Shown: positions 33,131 through 46,139, counted from the stretch's first letter. The stretch is DNA of 64,000 bases from Strigamia acuminata (GCA_949358305.1 CASHSZ010000142.1:1-64000), one strand, 5' to 3'. The notes: generated by a model not told the origin, from the letters alone. A program made the numbers and translations.

Positions 33131-33265
33131 TCGATCGAAGGAATCTATACAACAATTATGAGTACACTTGTCAATTTATTTATCTATTTATTTGATAGAA
33201 TCTTGGTTGTGGTCACTGTCGGTCACATCGTAACCATCGTCTTCAAGGCCCATCACCCCTTCTCC

Positions 33266-33954
33266 CTACCACTCCTTTTCATCGCCGTTATCATCGAGTC
33301 CTTCGTAACCACAGCCATCTTCCTCCTCCATCATGTCCACCATGTCCATCTCCATTTCCTTCACCTCCGCCTGCACCGCCTCTAGCTTCTTCCCCACCGA
33401 CTTCAACACGCACAACGTCTTCGTCTTCTTTTCCCGCCATCTCGCCGCTTTCTCCATTCGCTCCGCAACCACTTTGTCCAGTTGCTCCGCCAACACCTTC
33501 TCCATTCGCTTCGCCATAACCTTCTCCACCACATTCTCCGCCACATTCTCCGCCACATTCTTCACCACATTCTTCACCACATTCTCCATTTTTTCTGTTA
33601 TCACCGCCTCGACCCTTGTTGCCAATCTCTCTTCCCGCAGCACCGAAGGTGAAGACGGCGGCGGCAATGATGTCTCTCTTCGCGACTGGAAAGGGAAAGG
33701 GAGAAAAAAAAAAAAGAGAATAAGCAAATAAATAAAACCCAAGACGTGGCGCGTACCCTCTTGATCAGCGTCAGTTTACTCCTTTTCTGCCTGCCTGGAC
33801 GCTTGGACAAAGCGGGATCGAGCTGGTACCGACGCGATAGCGGCAGTCGACGACGGCGATGTGGTTCTAGTCCGCGTCGCACGGAGAACGGGCGCCGAGA
33901 TGGACGATGTCTCCCCTTCCCCTTTCACCTTCCATGTTCCTGTCATCATGGTCT
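33266..33954 (-). pseudogene. Gene G: coiled-coil gene with an apparent frameshift
   Basis: Minus-strand exon 1 (33954-33757; ATG at 33949) and exon 2 (33685-33266). Exon 2 encodes a long regular coiled coil (VAENVVEKVMAKRMEKVLAE) with an acidic end, as in C and D, and needs a phase-0 join. Exon 1 read from its ATG instead stops 8 codons before the donor GTACGC. A direct duplication GGCAGGCA just before that stop would account for the shift: counting the 4-base unit once brings the exon into the frame ending KLTLIKR at the donor, matching the basic ends of exon 1 in C and D. A leader exon with donor GTGAGTGAG at 34200 precedes it. Either a recent inactivating mutation or an assembly error. 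Confidence 0.6.
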
Positions 33955-34549
33955 CTGAAAAAGAAAAAAACGCGATAGATAAAATCAAAAGAAAAAGAAA
34001 AAAAAAAAAACAAAAAAAAAAAAAACAAATGGGTTATTAAATTGAGCTTCATTTTCTGTTAGCAACAATAACCAAACAAACAAATTTTTTCTGCGCGCGC
34101 GCTTACGGATACAATACGTGCATAATTGGGCGGGAATAATTGACAAATGATACCACAAAACACTTGGCTCATTCGCTCGTTCACTCGCTCGCTCACTCAC
34201 GTTTAACGAAACGAAACTAAACACGCAACTGCAAACGCAAACTGTCTTTGCCCGGCTCTAGCCCGATTTAAAAATGGCGACAATTGAAACGAAGCTTCGT
34301 GCTTCACTGCAACGTGGTGTCGACGAGAGCGAGGGCGAGAGCGAGAGTGAGAGCGAGAGAAAGCGAGTGAGTGGGTGAGTAAGTAAGTAATCAAGTGGAG
34401 CATGCGTGGACTGGCGACGATATTTCCGCAGTCGTTCAATTTGGCGTGGGTTTACAACTCCGCTTATTTGGTCGCTGATCGAGTCGGCACGCACTTTAAA
34501 CATGTCGACGGCAAACAATACACGCGGGAAAAAAAATAACGCTAAGTTG

Positions 34550-37290
34550 TACGTAAGAAGAGTCTTCATTATGAATAAATGCAAAGGACCGAACCCCGAA
34601 TATCCGAGTGTCCACACAACCTATCGTCCACCGGGTCTCGGTGTCCGGGTAGAAAGAGGGAGGGGACGTACGCGCGCGTACCGGACATTGCCACTCGGAA
34701 CAAAAAATGTGCATAATAGGGAAAACGATCAAAGTTTAATTTCCTGATCTTGGAGTCGGTTCCGCGATTTGTGTTCCGACCAATAATTAGATTATCCTCG
34801 CAGCGACCTACTGGAACAAAGATTTTGTGGAAAATCCGCCGTTTTATATATTTTTTTTTCTTTTCCGGTTGTCTCGCACCATGTAATCGACGCGAGTTTT
34901 TGAGATTGCGCTCGACCGGACTTTGCGAACATTCTCAGAGCGAGCGTTCCGGGCCCTCGCGGATATCCGGAGGGTTCCGGTGTGCGGCATCGGTTTGATT
35001 GCGCTCGTTTTATTCTGCGTCGTCACTGGCCAGACGCGAATGGTCGGAGGGTCGCGTTCGCGACAAATAGGGGCAGTTGGCGCCGACGAGCGCCGGCAGC
35101 CCCGACACATTGTTTCAAATAAAGCTCCTGTCGAGTTGATTCGATTCGATTCGTATCGTGTTAATTTATCTCTGCGATCTACGCGGTGGAAACAATGCCC
35201 CGCTCTTCTACCCCGTATTGCGCGCCTCATCGCGCATTAGATCGCATTTAAACGCGCGTACAATTAAGGGTGACGCGATCACGCCGCTAAATCGACGCAC
35301 ACTTTACTCACGGATGCGCACCGGCACTGAAACGTCCAGAAACAAGCTTCTACACGTTTCTACGGCGTCGGCATTGTTTATTTATTTGTTTATTCGTTTA
35401 CTTATTTATTAATTCATCTATTCAGACCTCGTGGTGTGCAAATTGCGGAAAGGTCCACTCATTTTTAGCGTTACGGCGGCCTGTGTATTGGTCCCGTGTT
35501 CGCAATTCTGACTTGAACGCAGCCAGTCGACCGAGACCCGACGTCAAATTCGATAGCAACGCGTCGGAATGCAAATAACTATCGACGAAAATTAAAAGTA
35601 TAATTGTTTAATAAAAGGAAACTGACGTAATGTTGAAACGCTAAAAAATACGTAAAATTAAGATTCAAATTCGGGTTCGATCCAGGTCAGATTAAGTCAG
35701 ATCAGATCCACGAACTCTCGAGGCGCGACATGTTTATCGCTTAAAGATACCTGGCGATCGACGATGGGCGGACGACTGGAGTTCGATTTCCCGATCATGG
35801 GATCAGTTTCGCGGTTCGTGCTCCATTGTTTAATGAGATTATCTTCGTTGGGGTCGATCCCAACAAAAAAATTGAAAACAAATTACATTTTACATTTTAG
35901 AACTGGCTTCCGGACGCCTCGCACCATCCCCGGCGACGCAGTTGTTGTCGTTGGATTCGACCGACTCTGCGGACATTTTCAAACCCAGACCAGACACACT
36001 TGTTTCGAACAAGGAGCCATCAAGCGCTGAGCGCTTAAACGGACCTGTTTCGTCCTTTTCGTGTCTCAATACCCTCGGGGTGTTCGTGGTGGAGTAGATG
36101 TCATTTATGCGTTGTAAAAAGTGTTTTCTCTATTGCATCGGCATACGGGCATACGGGGCAGCTGGTGACGGCAGCCCCCAATAAATTTGTTCCAAAAATA
36201 AGTTCCCGTCGAGTCGTGTCGATTTCTCTTTCTCTCTCTCTCTGGTCCGCCGTGATCGCGCTTCATTGCGCTAAATTGCCGCCAGAACGCGCTACCGTCG
36301 CAACAAACATTTTTGGCGTCCATTAAAGGACGCGGATTACGCGAACGGGCGTCAAATCCCGCGCGCAAACGATCGTGTCGAGTTAAATAAAAGAATAGAA
36401 ATCGGTGACAAGTGTTGCACGAAACGAGGCCACGAACGCCTCTATTGGTTTACGATTTTATTTTCACCCCATTGTACTCGACGCGCCAGCGTAGGAGAAG
36501 TGAGTTTTCGTCACTACGTTCGATGGATTTGCAAACAAACAGACAAACAAACAAACGGTTTCAGACCGTTCCGGGTCCTCGCGGATATTCGGAGGGTTCC
36601 GGTGGTGGATTTGTCTCATCACTTTTAATCTATCCTGTGTTGTCATCGGCCAAACCAGTGCCGGTTTGCACGGTACAAAGGGTCGTGCAAAGGGTCGCAT
36701 TCGCGGCAAATAGGGGCAGCTGGTGTCGACGGACGAGCGCCGGCAGCCCCGACACATTGTTCCAAAAAAAAGCTCCTGTCGGGTTGATTCGATTCGATTC
36801 GACTCGTGTTAATTTATCCCTGCGACCCGCCCCCGTAAATGTCGTAATACGCGGTGGAAACGATGCCCGCTCTTCTACCCCGCATTGCGCGCCTCGTCGC
36901 GCACTAGGCCGCGTTCAAACGCGCGTACTATTAACGGGTGACGCGATCTCGCCGGTAAGTCGACATGCGCTTTACTCACGAATGCGCGTCGGCACCGAAA
37001 CGTTCGGAAACATGCTTCCGCGGTGTCGGCATTGTTCATTTATTAAATTATTTGTTTATTCATTTATTTAAACTCCGTGGTTGATTGATTGATGGGCGTG
37101 TGGATTTCGCGATTTGCGTTGGCCCTGTGTTCACAGTTTTGATTGATTTGAACGCAGCCAATCGAACGAGACCCGACATCAATCTCGATAGCGACGCGTC
37201 GGAACGCAAAGAACTGCTCACCGAGAATTGAAAGTGTAATTGTAAAACAAATAATCAACAAATAATCAATGTGGAACAATCATCGTGTAA
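34550..37290 (+). repeat. S-family block 5
   Basis: About three S units. Clear double stem-loops at 35070-35104 and 36714-36751 and a shortened one at 36155-36177. Segments GTTACGGCGGCCT (35470) and ATCGATGGGCG (about 35760) tie it to block 1, and 35110-35420 and 36770-37080 are parallel diverged copies. No gene supported. Confidence 0.75.
35070..35116 (+). other. Exemplar S-family double stem-loop and dyad
   Basis: GGGGC and GCCCC enclose GGCGC and GCGCC, with 4-base internal loops on both sides and a CGACGA loop. It is followed by a weak dyad and an A-rich stretch. Other copies keep the pairs while bases change: GGCAC/GTGTC near 29700, and the dyad as AACAAcTTGTT in one subgroup but GACGAcTCGTC in another (13986, 14595, 15636). 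Confidence 0.6.
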
Positions 37291-37431
37291 TATTTTATTA
37301 ATAAATTGTATTTTGAAAAAAAAAACAACAACAACAACAACAACGACAACTAATTTATCTTTCGATGCGAGTAAATTACAAACTTTGTCTTTGAGTTTTA
37401 GTCACCCCAAAAGTTGAATCAAATTTTCAAT

Positions 37432-37647
37432 TTAATTATTAATTCCATCTATCCGTCTGCCTGTCTTCTCCTTGCAGCACCCCGGGTCCGCAGCGATGGG
37501 ACGCGCGCCGTCGACGAGCGTGTACGTGCTGAGCGGCCCATTGCCCGGCATCGCAACGGAGCATTTCGAGCGACCAGACTCGGTGTCGTCGTAGAGGAGA
37601 CACAGACTGCACGTCCTTCTTGTTGACGCACCAGGAGCTGATACCAT
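37432..37647 (-). CDS. Gene P: small cysteine-rich reading frame
   Basis: 71 codons from ATG at 37647 to TAA. Cysteines occur as CSLC near residue 13, KCS near 27 and GCCKEK near 55. Two possible acceptors (both CCTAG) lie just upstream, so it may be the last exon of a spliced gene. No similarity recognised and no paralogue in the window, hence low confidence. Gly, Pro and Thr-rich middle. Confidence 0.35.
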   Translation of the reverse strand: MVSAPGASTRRTCSLCLLYDDTESGRSKCSVAMPGNGPLSTYTLVDGARPIAADPGCCKEKTGRRIDGINN

Positions 37648-37699
37648 CGTCCACTAGGAGGCAACACGCCACGTCTAGGTTGCAATTAATCAATCAGTT

Positions 37700-39128
37700 T
37701 AACAAAATCCTGCAATCATAAAACGTCTGGTTAAAATTCAAATATTTATACATTTTCTGATCATATTTCACCCATCCAACAACTCGTTTCGTTCCAGGTG
37801 TCGCGAAACACTCGATTTTATATCTAGTCGGTCACTTGTTTTTCTTCCACCTGAAATTCAAGATAAATTAATTCAATTCGTTCAAACCAAATAAATCAAC
37901 TCGTATTAAAAAGATTCGATCCGCATTATTTCACTCGGTTTAACATCGTTAACCTGTATGAAAAATAGAAATAAAGTCATAAATCAGTTTTTTTCTACAT
38001 GCACCCGTAATTTCGATGGATGAACGGTCCTTCAGCAACGTTGTGCGAAAAACAATGCACGCAAATTCGTTAAATTTCTTCCAGATTCTGTAACATCGAT
38101 TCGAATGGCCTTGTGTGTATGCGCGCGCGAGTATGTATGTGTGTCAACACGCAAGAACGACGCGAGGACTCCGTGTGGCACCTGTCGCGAGCAACCGAGA
38201 ATGACACGTAGCAAACCGTCTGCGCATCGTGTTTCCTGCAAAAATGAGAACAATCTGTTTTTTAATACGCTGTCAGAAGTATGTGATGTAAAAAGAACTC
38301 ATCTAATTGCCCTTCCTTTCCTATTTTCCACTCTCTGTCGCTTCGTTGTCGACAAATGCGTCCTCGTTGTCCCTTTCTATTTCCAATATAGTTGTGAGAG
38401 GACCGCGGTGCGTCCTATTCTCTCCCCGATGGACCCGCATTATTGTCCTAGAAAAAACGTACACTCTTCAGTTTATTTCCCCGGGATTTATTTGAACTCA
38501 GGCATCCGAATTTTACTCACCTGTTGTGCTTGTTTTCGCGGCTTTTTTTTCCTCCCGGGCTCCGACCTAGTTTGTCTTCATCCGCTGACGCTTATTTCTC
38601 GTCGTTTCCAACGGCGGCCATTGCTTTTGTTGCGAGTCTTCTCTGTTTTCGGGTTTTACCAATTCCCGTCCCGAACTGCTCCCGTCACCATCACTTTTAG
38701 ACAGTTTATGCCCGTTTAGACTGTCGACTCGAATAAACGTTTATTAGTTCCTGCCAGTTAATCGAAGCTAGTTAGGTCGTTTTCACGACCCGATGTCACT
38801 CGAACGGATTTATTAGCGCCTCTCTACCGTCTTTTGCCCGTTTCAATCGAGTTTTAGTGTTACCCACTTCTCCCGATGTTCTCCGTCTTCGAAGAATTTA
38901 CTTATTGTTTACTCTATTCGTCGATAATAAACAGTCAAACTTAAACACCGCCCAGTCTCTCGTCGCACGCCGGACCAACCGGATGTTACACCTGCATTAG
39001 TTAAAATAAATAAATAAATAAATAAATAAATAAACAACGCCATCTATTGGGCGTGAATGCAACACACGATTCCACGGGGTTCCCATTGAATTTATTTATG
39101 TGGCCGCGCGTAGACAGTAAATAAATAA

Positions 39129-39166
<38 letters not shown>

Positions 39167-39530
39167 TTATATATACGCAATGTTTTCTCCATTCGAGTAA
39201 ACTTGTACTTTTATTGCCCTTTTGTACATGTGACGTCGCCTCTGGTCAACGTTTTTGACCCACGATAAAAACTCCAAAATAAACAAATGAGTAAAGGGGA
39301 CAGAAACCCGAACTTGTTGGTTTGTTTAAACGCGACTGGAGTGAAGTGGGCATCACAGCACCCCGCTCACGATCGCGCGCTCGAAATTATAACGGAGCCC
39401 AAAATATTATCGTCTGACCCAAAATTGTTTCGTTTTTAATTAAAAAACGATCACATAGCCGACTCCAAAACCAAAACATCGTAGCTCTTAAAAACGGGTG
39501 TAAATCGGAGACTTTGAATCAAAATCATTC
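37700..39530. other. Stretch without a supported gene
   Basis: A 204-codon open frame (38105-38719) has no ATG-anchored start, odd composition and no splice partners. 39007-39034 is an AAAT run and 39120-39175 an AAAT/AT microsatellite. AATAAA copies occur near 38736, 38933 and 39277. Otherwise nothing recognised. Confidence 0.4.
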
Positions 39531-39535
39531 GCGGA

Positions 39536-39556
39536 ATCGCCAACAGGTGTCGCGTC
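39536..39556 (+). promoter_or_regulatory. Shared motif upstream of gene EF
   Basis: ATCGCCAACAGGTGTCGCGTC, a two-base-longer version of the shared motif, ending 34 bp before the gene EF start codon. Confidence 0.5.
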
Positions 39557-39589
39557 AACAAACTGGTAGCGAGCATACATGAACTGGAA

Positions 39590-42500
39590 ATGGAAGCGGG
39601 AAGTTTATGCTCGGTCGCGTCTCCGCAGGTAAATTTGGGCGGCTTTTACGAATTTTTGCGATATTTTTGTCAATGAATCGCGTCCGTGGTCGTACGTGTG
39701 CACACATGTGGTCGTCGAACAACGCGCATGGATTTTTGTGTTTGGTCGCGGGAGTGTACGTGAGTGAGCGTTTGCGGTGTAACGTGGATGATTTTTACCC
39801 GATCGACGGCGAACGAGGTTTATTAAAATTAGACGAATGTATACATTTTTTATTTATTGATTTATACACGATTCATCGATTCATATGCACACGTGTATAC
39901 CGTATTGGTCCACTCGTTGCCACGCACCGTCGTCGAGCACGGATTTGTGGTCGTTTTCAAATCGCGCGTTTAGAGCGGAATATGCCGACACAAACGAAAA
40001 ATGTTTTTATTTTTATTTTTATTTTTTATTTTCTCTCCCTTACAGACATCCGACGCAAACAAAGAGACGGAAGGTGGGAAGATGGAAAATGAAAAATTAG
40101 AAACCGAGGAGGGGTCAACCGAAGTTGCAACCACGATGACGGTGAGTGGAAAAATTGTCTCACGATTAACAATATTATTATTATTATTATTATTGATGAA
40201 AAATAGATAAACAAACACATAAATAAATAAATATTTCTGCCTAATTCGCGAAATAAAAATAGAAAATAATTTATTTATTTCCGCGCGGACATTAAAAATT
40301 GATTCATATCACGTGTAAAAATTTCATTTTTTTAAATTTAATTTTTTTGTCCCATTTATGCGCGATCTCTTATCTGTGCCAATTTTAAGCAATGACAAAC
40401 GGTCCCGATTCTCCAACCATTTAACAGCATCGAATGCCAATTGCAAAGTAGTGATCAAATTTTTCTTCCGACAATTAAATCTGAGATCCGTGGAGAGGGG
40501 CCACGTCGGGATAGGAATAAATTCTAATATCCGCGTGGAAATGGGCACGGTCCGGGGTACGGACCCGCTATTTTCCATTTTTCTAAACTTTCTTTGTTTT
40601 ATTTTATTTTATTTATTTATTTTTTAAACGCTGATTTATTCATACACATTCGTATCGTTCCAGGACACGGAACCGCACGTGGACGAGAGGTTGGTCACTG
40701 TGGAAGCGTCGACGGCGGTGAGTGAAAGAATTGGCCCATAATCAAAATTAATTTTGCGAGGATAAGCTTTCGTTGCTGGTTCTGGCGCGATCGACGCAAT
40801 TGTGACCCATTCTCCCATGTTTGTGCGCGCGAAAATACGCGAACACGCGCGTCCAATTTTTTGTCGTTCGACGCCCCGCGTCTCAATTTGTTTTACGTGT
40901 CCACTCCCTTCCCTCCCCCCCCCCCCCATCCCCCCCCCCATTTTTTTTTTTCTTTTAATTGATTTTTCTTTTTCTTTTTCTATTTTTATTCATTTTTTTA
41001 TTTTTATTTTTATTTTTTGTTTTTATTTTTATTTTTTTATTTATTATATTTGCTCGTTTTTAATCAGGCCACAATGGACACATCTCGACGACGTCCAGTG
41101 GAGTCGATTCTGGACGACTCGCAATCGCAACCAACAGAGCCGATGCTGGAGGAATCCCAAGACACGGAATTCAGCGAGTCTCAACCCTCCGAGTCCAGGG
41201 TGGTGTTGTACCACGAAAGGCTGGTGGAGAGGGTGGTGGAGAGGCGGGTGGATAGGCTGATAGAGAGGCGGGCAATAATGGAGGCCATCGTTGGAGATGC
41301 AGGGACGGTGAGTGAATTAGAATTAGAAAAATAGAAATTATACACCGTATATCTCCAAATAGTGCATCCACACGCTATCTGGGGACAAATTTTCTCATGT
41401 GTACGATCAGAGGCCCGCGCGCGTTATTCGTGAACTAAAATTGTCCCACCGAAGACACGTGTACAAATCGAGGATACCGTTTATCTGTAAATAGCGCACC
41501 CGTGCGCTATTTAAAAATAAATGGTCCCGTGCGTTATTAAAGACCTGCGCTTCAATTCAAACAAACATGAAAAATTATAAGATTACGAAATTCGTCAATA
41601 TTTAACAAAATTAACCAATTTTTTTGTCAAATTTGGTCAAAATTTAGTCAATTTCCATCAAAATTCGTCAATTTTCAACAACATTTCGTCAATTTTTTAA
41701 CAATATCTTCGGAGACTTGACTATTGGTCCCGCGCGTAACGACGATCATGTTTCGGAAACGTAACAATCGGCCCCATGCGCTATACGGGACCCACACGTT
41801 ATTCACAAAATCCGCATTCATCCCCACGCCTTAAAACAAGTCCGCGCGCTATCAAAGACCCGCAGAGTAATCACAGATATACTGTATACAGTATATGCAT
41901 TTTTTTTTCTGTTTTGTTTCTTTTTCTTTTCAATCCGTTTGAATATTCACATTTGCTTGTTTCCTGTCAGGCCGCGTCCGAAGTCATGTCGAACGTCTTG
42001 TTTCGAGTCGCACAATGCATCGCGTCTTCCGGGGCACCGGACCATGAACCCGCAACTGCAACGGTAGGCTAAAGAATCAAAGTCGAGTTTACAAGAGTGT
42101 TCTTGACTCTCATGTTTCCGACACGATCGGCGCAGACGAAATGTGAAAACGACCAACCAACGCGCGTCATCTCGAGTTAGGCGCGCACATCAAATGCGTG
42201 CTCTTTACCGACACATTTAATGTCAGGGTCTATTTAAATTTAATTCATTTATTGGTTAATTTTTTCCTTTTCTTTTTTTTAGTACAAGTTAGTCATTTTA
42301 ATTGTGGGCGTCTTTTTGGCCCCCTTTTTTCATTTTTATTTATTTATTTATTTATTTATTTATTTTTTAATTATGCACACATTTGTAATTATATTTACTC
42401 GTTTCTTACCAGGACGGACCCAACGACGACGGTGCCTTGGACCTATCACAAAGCACGGGGCATTCCGTGTGGTCATCGAGCCTGCCACAAACGTGAGTTC

Positions 42501-44536
42501 CACGCGCTCTTCGGGTCTTGCACGCAACGTCTCACAATTTATTTATTTATTTTTTTTTTTTAGAGAAACGGATGGGACGGCGGATGAGATTGTGGGGGGG
42601 GTTGTGGATGAGATCGTGGAGGAGGTGGGGAAGGCGAGGGCGGCGGAAGAGACTGTGTCGGAGACGGAAAAGGAGATGGCGGTGGAAGAGACTGTGTCGG
42701 AGACGGAGAAGGAGAAGGCGGTGGAAGAGACTGTGTCAGGGAAGGAGGTGGAGAAGGAGACGGTGGTGGAAGAGACTGTGTCGGAGACGGAGAAGGAGAA
42801 GGCGGTGGTAGAGACTGTGTCGGAGACGGAGAAGGAGAAGGCGGTGGAAGAGACTGTGCCGGAGAAGGAGGTGGAGAAAGAGATGGCGGTGGAAGAGACT
42901 GTGTCGGAGACGGAGAAGGAGAAGGCGGTGGAAGAGACTGTGTCGGAGACGGAGAAGGAGAAGGCGGTGGAAGAGACTGTGTCGGAGACGGAGAAGGAGA
43001 AGGAGACGGTGGTGGAAGAGACAGTGGAGGAGATGGGAATAGTGTGGCCGGAGATGGAGGTGGAGTTGGAGAAGGAGAAGGAGACGTGGAAGGAAACGGC
43101 GGTGGAAGAGGCAGTGGAGGAGAAGGAAAAGGAGAAGGAGACGGCGACGGAACCGAAGAAGAGGAAGTGTGTGAGGAAAGGGGGTGCGAAAAAGAAACGG
43201 AAGACCGTTGAGAAGGTGGAAAAGGAAGTATTCGAGGTAACGTAGTAACTGACCATTTTATTTTGACAATCAACGTGATCGCGTTCCAATTTGAAATTGA
43301 AAAGCGATCACGTTGATTTGACGTAAATTAATAATTCCCGCGCGCGCACTATAATTTAACCCGCAAATTTAATTTGCCGCGCGCGCATTGAGCGGATTGA
43401 TCGTATGAATCCGACCCGCGCACAAACTTGGATTCGACATGCAATATCGTATATTTATTTGCCCGTCTGTTTGTTCGTTTATTCATTTATTTATTTTTTT
43501 TTTTCTCCAGTCGTTGCCCAGCACATCAGGGTGCACTTGGACGATGCCAAGCGTTGTGACGGTCCCGTCGTCACCAGACCTGTCACCGCCGCGGTCGCCA
43601 CCACTTCAACCAACGGCGACATTAGGCAAAATGCCTTTAATGTGCCCCGTCGTGAGGTTGGAACGGCTGCAGTTGCCGATCCTCACACCAATGCCACGTC
43701 CTGTCATGTCGGCGCCGTGCCCGGTTATGTCGACGCCGTGTTTCACCGTGCCACCATCTGAGCCCATCGCCCCCCCGCCGCCGCAAGAACAGCAACTGGC
43801 GCGTGTCATCGCCAAGCCGCGAAGATCCGCGTCGAAGCGGCCCGCATCACCGTTATGGGAACCCGCGTCGAAAAGGTCGGAGACTCGAGTCACGCGGTCG
43901 ACGGAAAAGGTAACCTGTCTGGTCTATTTGTCTTTGATCGTTTGTTCAATCGTTCCTTCCATTTCTTTCAGATACGAAAGGCATCTGCATCCCAGGGCTC
44001 GGTGGTGCCGTCTGGCAGGGCAGGACCGAGTGGGCTTCCGTCCAACCTTCCGTCCAACTTGTCGATGGAGTTGGATCGACGGTTCGAAGAGTTCCAGAAA
44101 TGGGTGCTCCGGAAGGTGGGGGAGGTGGAGACGGGGGCGGTGCCAACACGGCAACGACGCCAGGGTGGAGGGAAAGGAAAGAAGGGAGAAAAACTCCGGA
44201 CAGAGGGCGGGAAGTCGTTCTATTGTGCTCTGTGCGCCAAACAACCGGGTAATGAGAAACATACATTTGCTTATTTGTTTGTTTGTTTATTTTTTGTCTA
44301 ATTTTTATTTTTTTTTTATTTTTTTTTTTTCCTTTCCCCTCCCGCGTACCTTAGGGGTGTCGAAATACGGATATTTCAGCGAGGACGCGTACCGCCATTG
44401 GCGCCAACATCACCACCTAGACGCAGTTAAGCGCGAGGATGAAATCTCCAAGAGAGTCAGGAAGCATCTGCGGGACTATTCGCGTAGACCCGATCTCCTG
44501 TTGCCGGTGGGTATTTAATCAATTAGTCGATTCGTT

Positions 44537-44567
<31 letters not shown>

Positions 44568-45332
44568 TTAATTTATTTATTTATTTATTTATTTTTTCCT
44601 CTGTTTCCTAGAAGTTGAAAAAAATGCACAAGGCCCTGAAACGGTGCCCATTCTGCATTGCGAGGCCTGTGGTTGACCGACTAGAGGACCACTGGTTGGT
44701 CAAACACAGATATCGCATTGCATGGGCACCGGGGATGGGAGAGGGAGAGGGAGAGCGCGTCGGAGACAACGACGACGACGACGACGACAACGACGGTGAT
44801 TCGGCGTCACGTTCATCATCTTTTCAACGAGGCGATGCGCAGGGAGAGGAACGGGTGTTGCGATCGAGGGTGGTTCCCGTCGCGGAAGGGGGCAGCGAAC
44901 CCAACAGCGATCCCAACTATTGGGACGATAACCACGAAATGAAAATCTTTCGCGACGGGAGCATGCGGTTCTCCATTCATTCGCTTACTCTCCTGCTCTT
45001 TACGATACGGGCTCAGGTTCAGGCGGAACAAGTATATATATTTTTATTTTTATTTTTATTTTTATTTTTATTTATTTATTTATGTATATATTTTTTTTAT
45101 TTTTTATTTTTTTTTTTAGTATTGGGGCGATCCCGACATCAAGACCCACTTACTCCGGATGCTGGGGATGTTAAACCAATGGAACGACATGTCGGTGAGT
45201 GAATCTACCGCGCGCGTCTACGTCGACACTTTTCGGATATTGATTTTCCCGTTTTATTTGCAGAATAAAGATTTCTCGTTCGTTGATGAGGTGCTGATGA
45301 AGGAGAGGTTTGTCGTCGTCGGCGAGCCCTGA
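39590..45332 (+). CDS. Gene EF: 13-exon acidic coiled-coil and zinc-finger protein
   Basis: Exons 39590-39628, 40046-40141, 40664-40717, 41068-41307, 41971-42063, 42413-42492, 42564-43236, 43511-43909, 43972-44248, 44355-44506, 44612-45031, 45120-45194, 45264-45332. All thirteen keep phase: 888 residues. Parts: acidic N-terminus; basic coiled segment near 115-135; a Glu/Lys/Thr/Val block (about 200-420) made of repeats of VEETVSETEKEK; a Pro/Ser-rich segment; zinc finger 1 with C643, C646 and H665-H671; zinc finger 2 with C713, C716, H728 and H733; an Asp/Glu stretch. The finger module matches A and K. The chain stops at TGA in exon 13, but the next frame stays open to 45579 and encodes a strongly acidic then basic tail (see findings). 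Probably nuclear; function unknown. Confidence 0.8.
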
Positions 45333-45579
45333 GAACGACGAAGGAGAGGGGTGTGGAGAAGAGAGACGCCGGGAAGAAGAGCGTGAAACAGGTGAAAGGT
45401 GTGAAGAGGAAAAAGAAGACGACGAAGATTACAGAAACTCTGAATTTGAGGACGATGCGGAAAGTGATGAGGACGAAGACGAAGAAAAGAAACTGGCGAG
45501 GAAGGAGAAAGAGAAACGGGCAAGGAGCAAGAGAAAGAGGAAAGGAAAGGGAAAGTCGAGCGCCGGAAAGAAAAAGTGA
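45310..45579 (+). other. Out-of-frame acidic/basic tail of gene EF
   Basis: Overlaps the end of the EF chain in the +1 frame and lacks its own ATG. It encodes about 45 acidic residues (EDDEDYRNSEFEDDAESDED) and then a Lys/Arg tail ending SSAGKKK. Gene K carries an acidic tract at the same place after its second finger. It is therefore likely part of EF, separated by a one-base frameshift, an unrecognised intron or a sequencing error. Confidence 0.6.
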
Positions 45580-45733
45580 ATTCGCCTAATCTGCTCCTCA
45601 AATGTACGAATACATGTTTTAAATTTAATTTTAATTTATTTCACTCCTTTAAAACTCGTTCTTTTTTTACAGACAAATGGGCACGTCGGTGTTTGATAGC
45701 GACGCAATCGTGTTGTTCGTTGTTCGAGCGCAT

Positions 45734-45770
45734 CATTTTTCGGCACCCCCAATCACAACGATGTCTTCTC
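45734..45770 (-). pseudogene. Possible thymidine kinase fragment, antisense
   Basis: On the minus strand about 35 bases match the TK gene around 25158-25192 with few differences and would encode EDIVVIGGAEK, the TK lasso motif. The flanks do not match. A relic of a second TK copy is the simplest reading; chance is not excluded. Confidence 0.4.
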
Positions 45771-45972
45771 TCGCACACGTGGAATGTGGCAGCCTCGTCC
45801 ACGTCGAGTCTGGTTCGAGTGGACTCTGACAAAACAGCGAAGCTACTCGAATTCTCGACGTCAGTGTGTTTGGTGTCGTCGTTGTTTCGGTCACACGAGT
45901 GGCGCCCTCTTCACGTCCGCGCGGAGAAACGCTAAAAATTGCGGACAGCGTTCCAAAACAATCAACGGTCAT

Positions 45973-46108
45973 TCACAGCGAATTACTAATCTGACAATAA
46001 TTTCTGTGTTCTTGGTGTTGTTTTTGATTACGGTGTTGTTCTTTTTAACAATCAAGCATGGTTCTGCGTTTAAAACACACCGATTTTATTTCTTTTTGTG
46101 CTTGTTTG

Positions 46109-46139
<31 letters not shown>

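Noticed and set aside
38105-38719. 204-codon open frame
   Set aside because: It starts without ATG, has irregular hydrophobic composition, and has no splice signals or paralogue in the window.
38089-38991. Solo LTR suggested by TGTAACA near 38089 and TGTTACA near 38985
   Set aside because: The flanking bases are not duplicated (GATTC versus CCTGC), and no primer site or polypurine tract is adjacent.
42543-43289. Minus-strand Ser/Pro/Val-rich frames of more than 230 codons
   Set aside because: They mirror the Glu/Lys repeat exon of gene EF, whose phases fit with twelve other exons. The minus frames have no splice partners.
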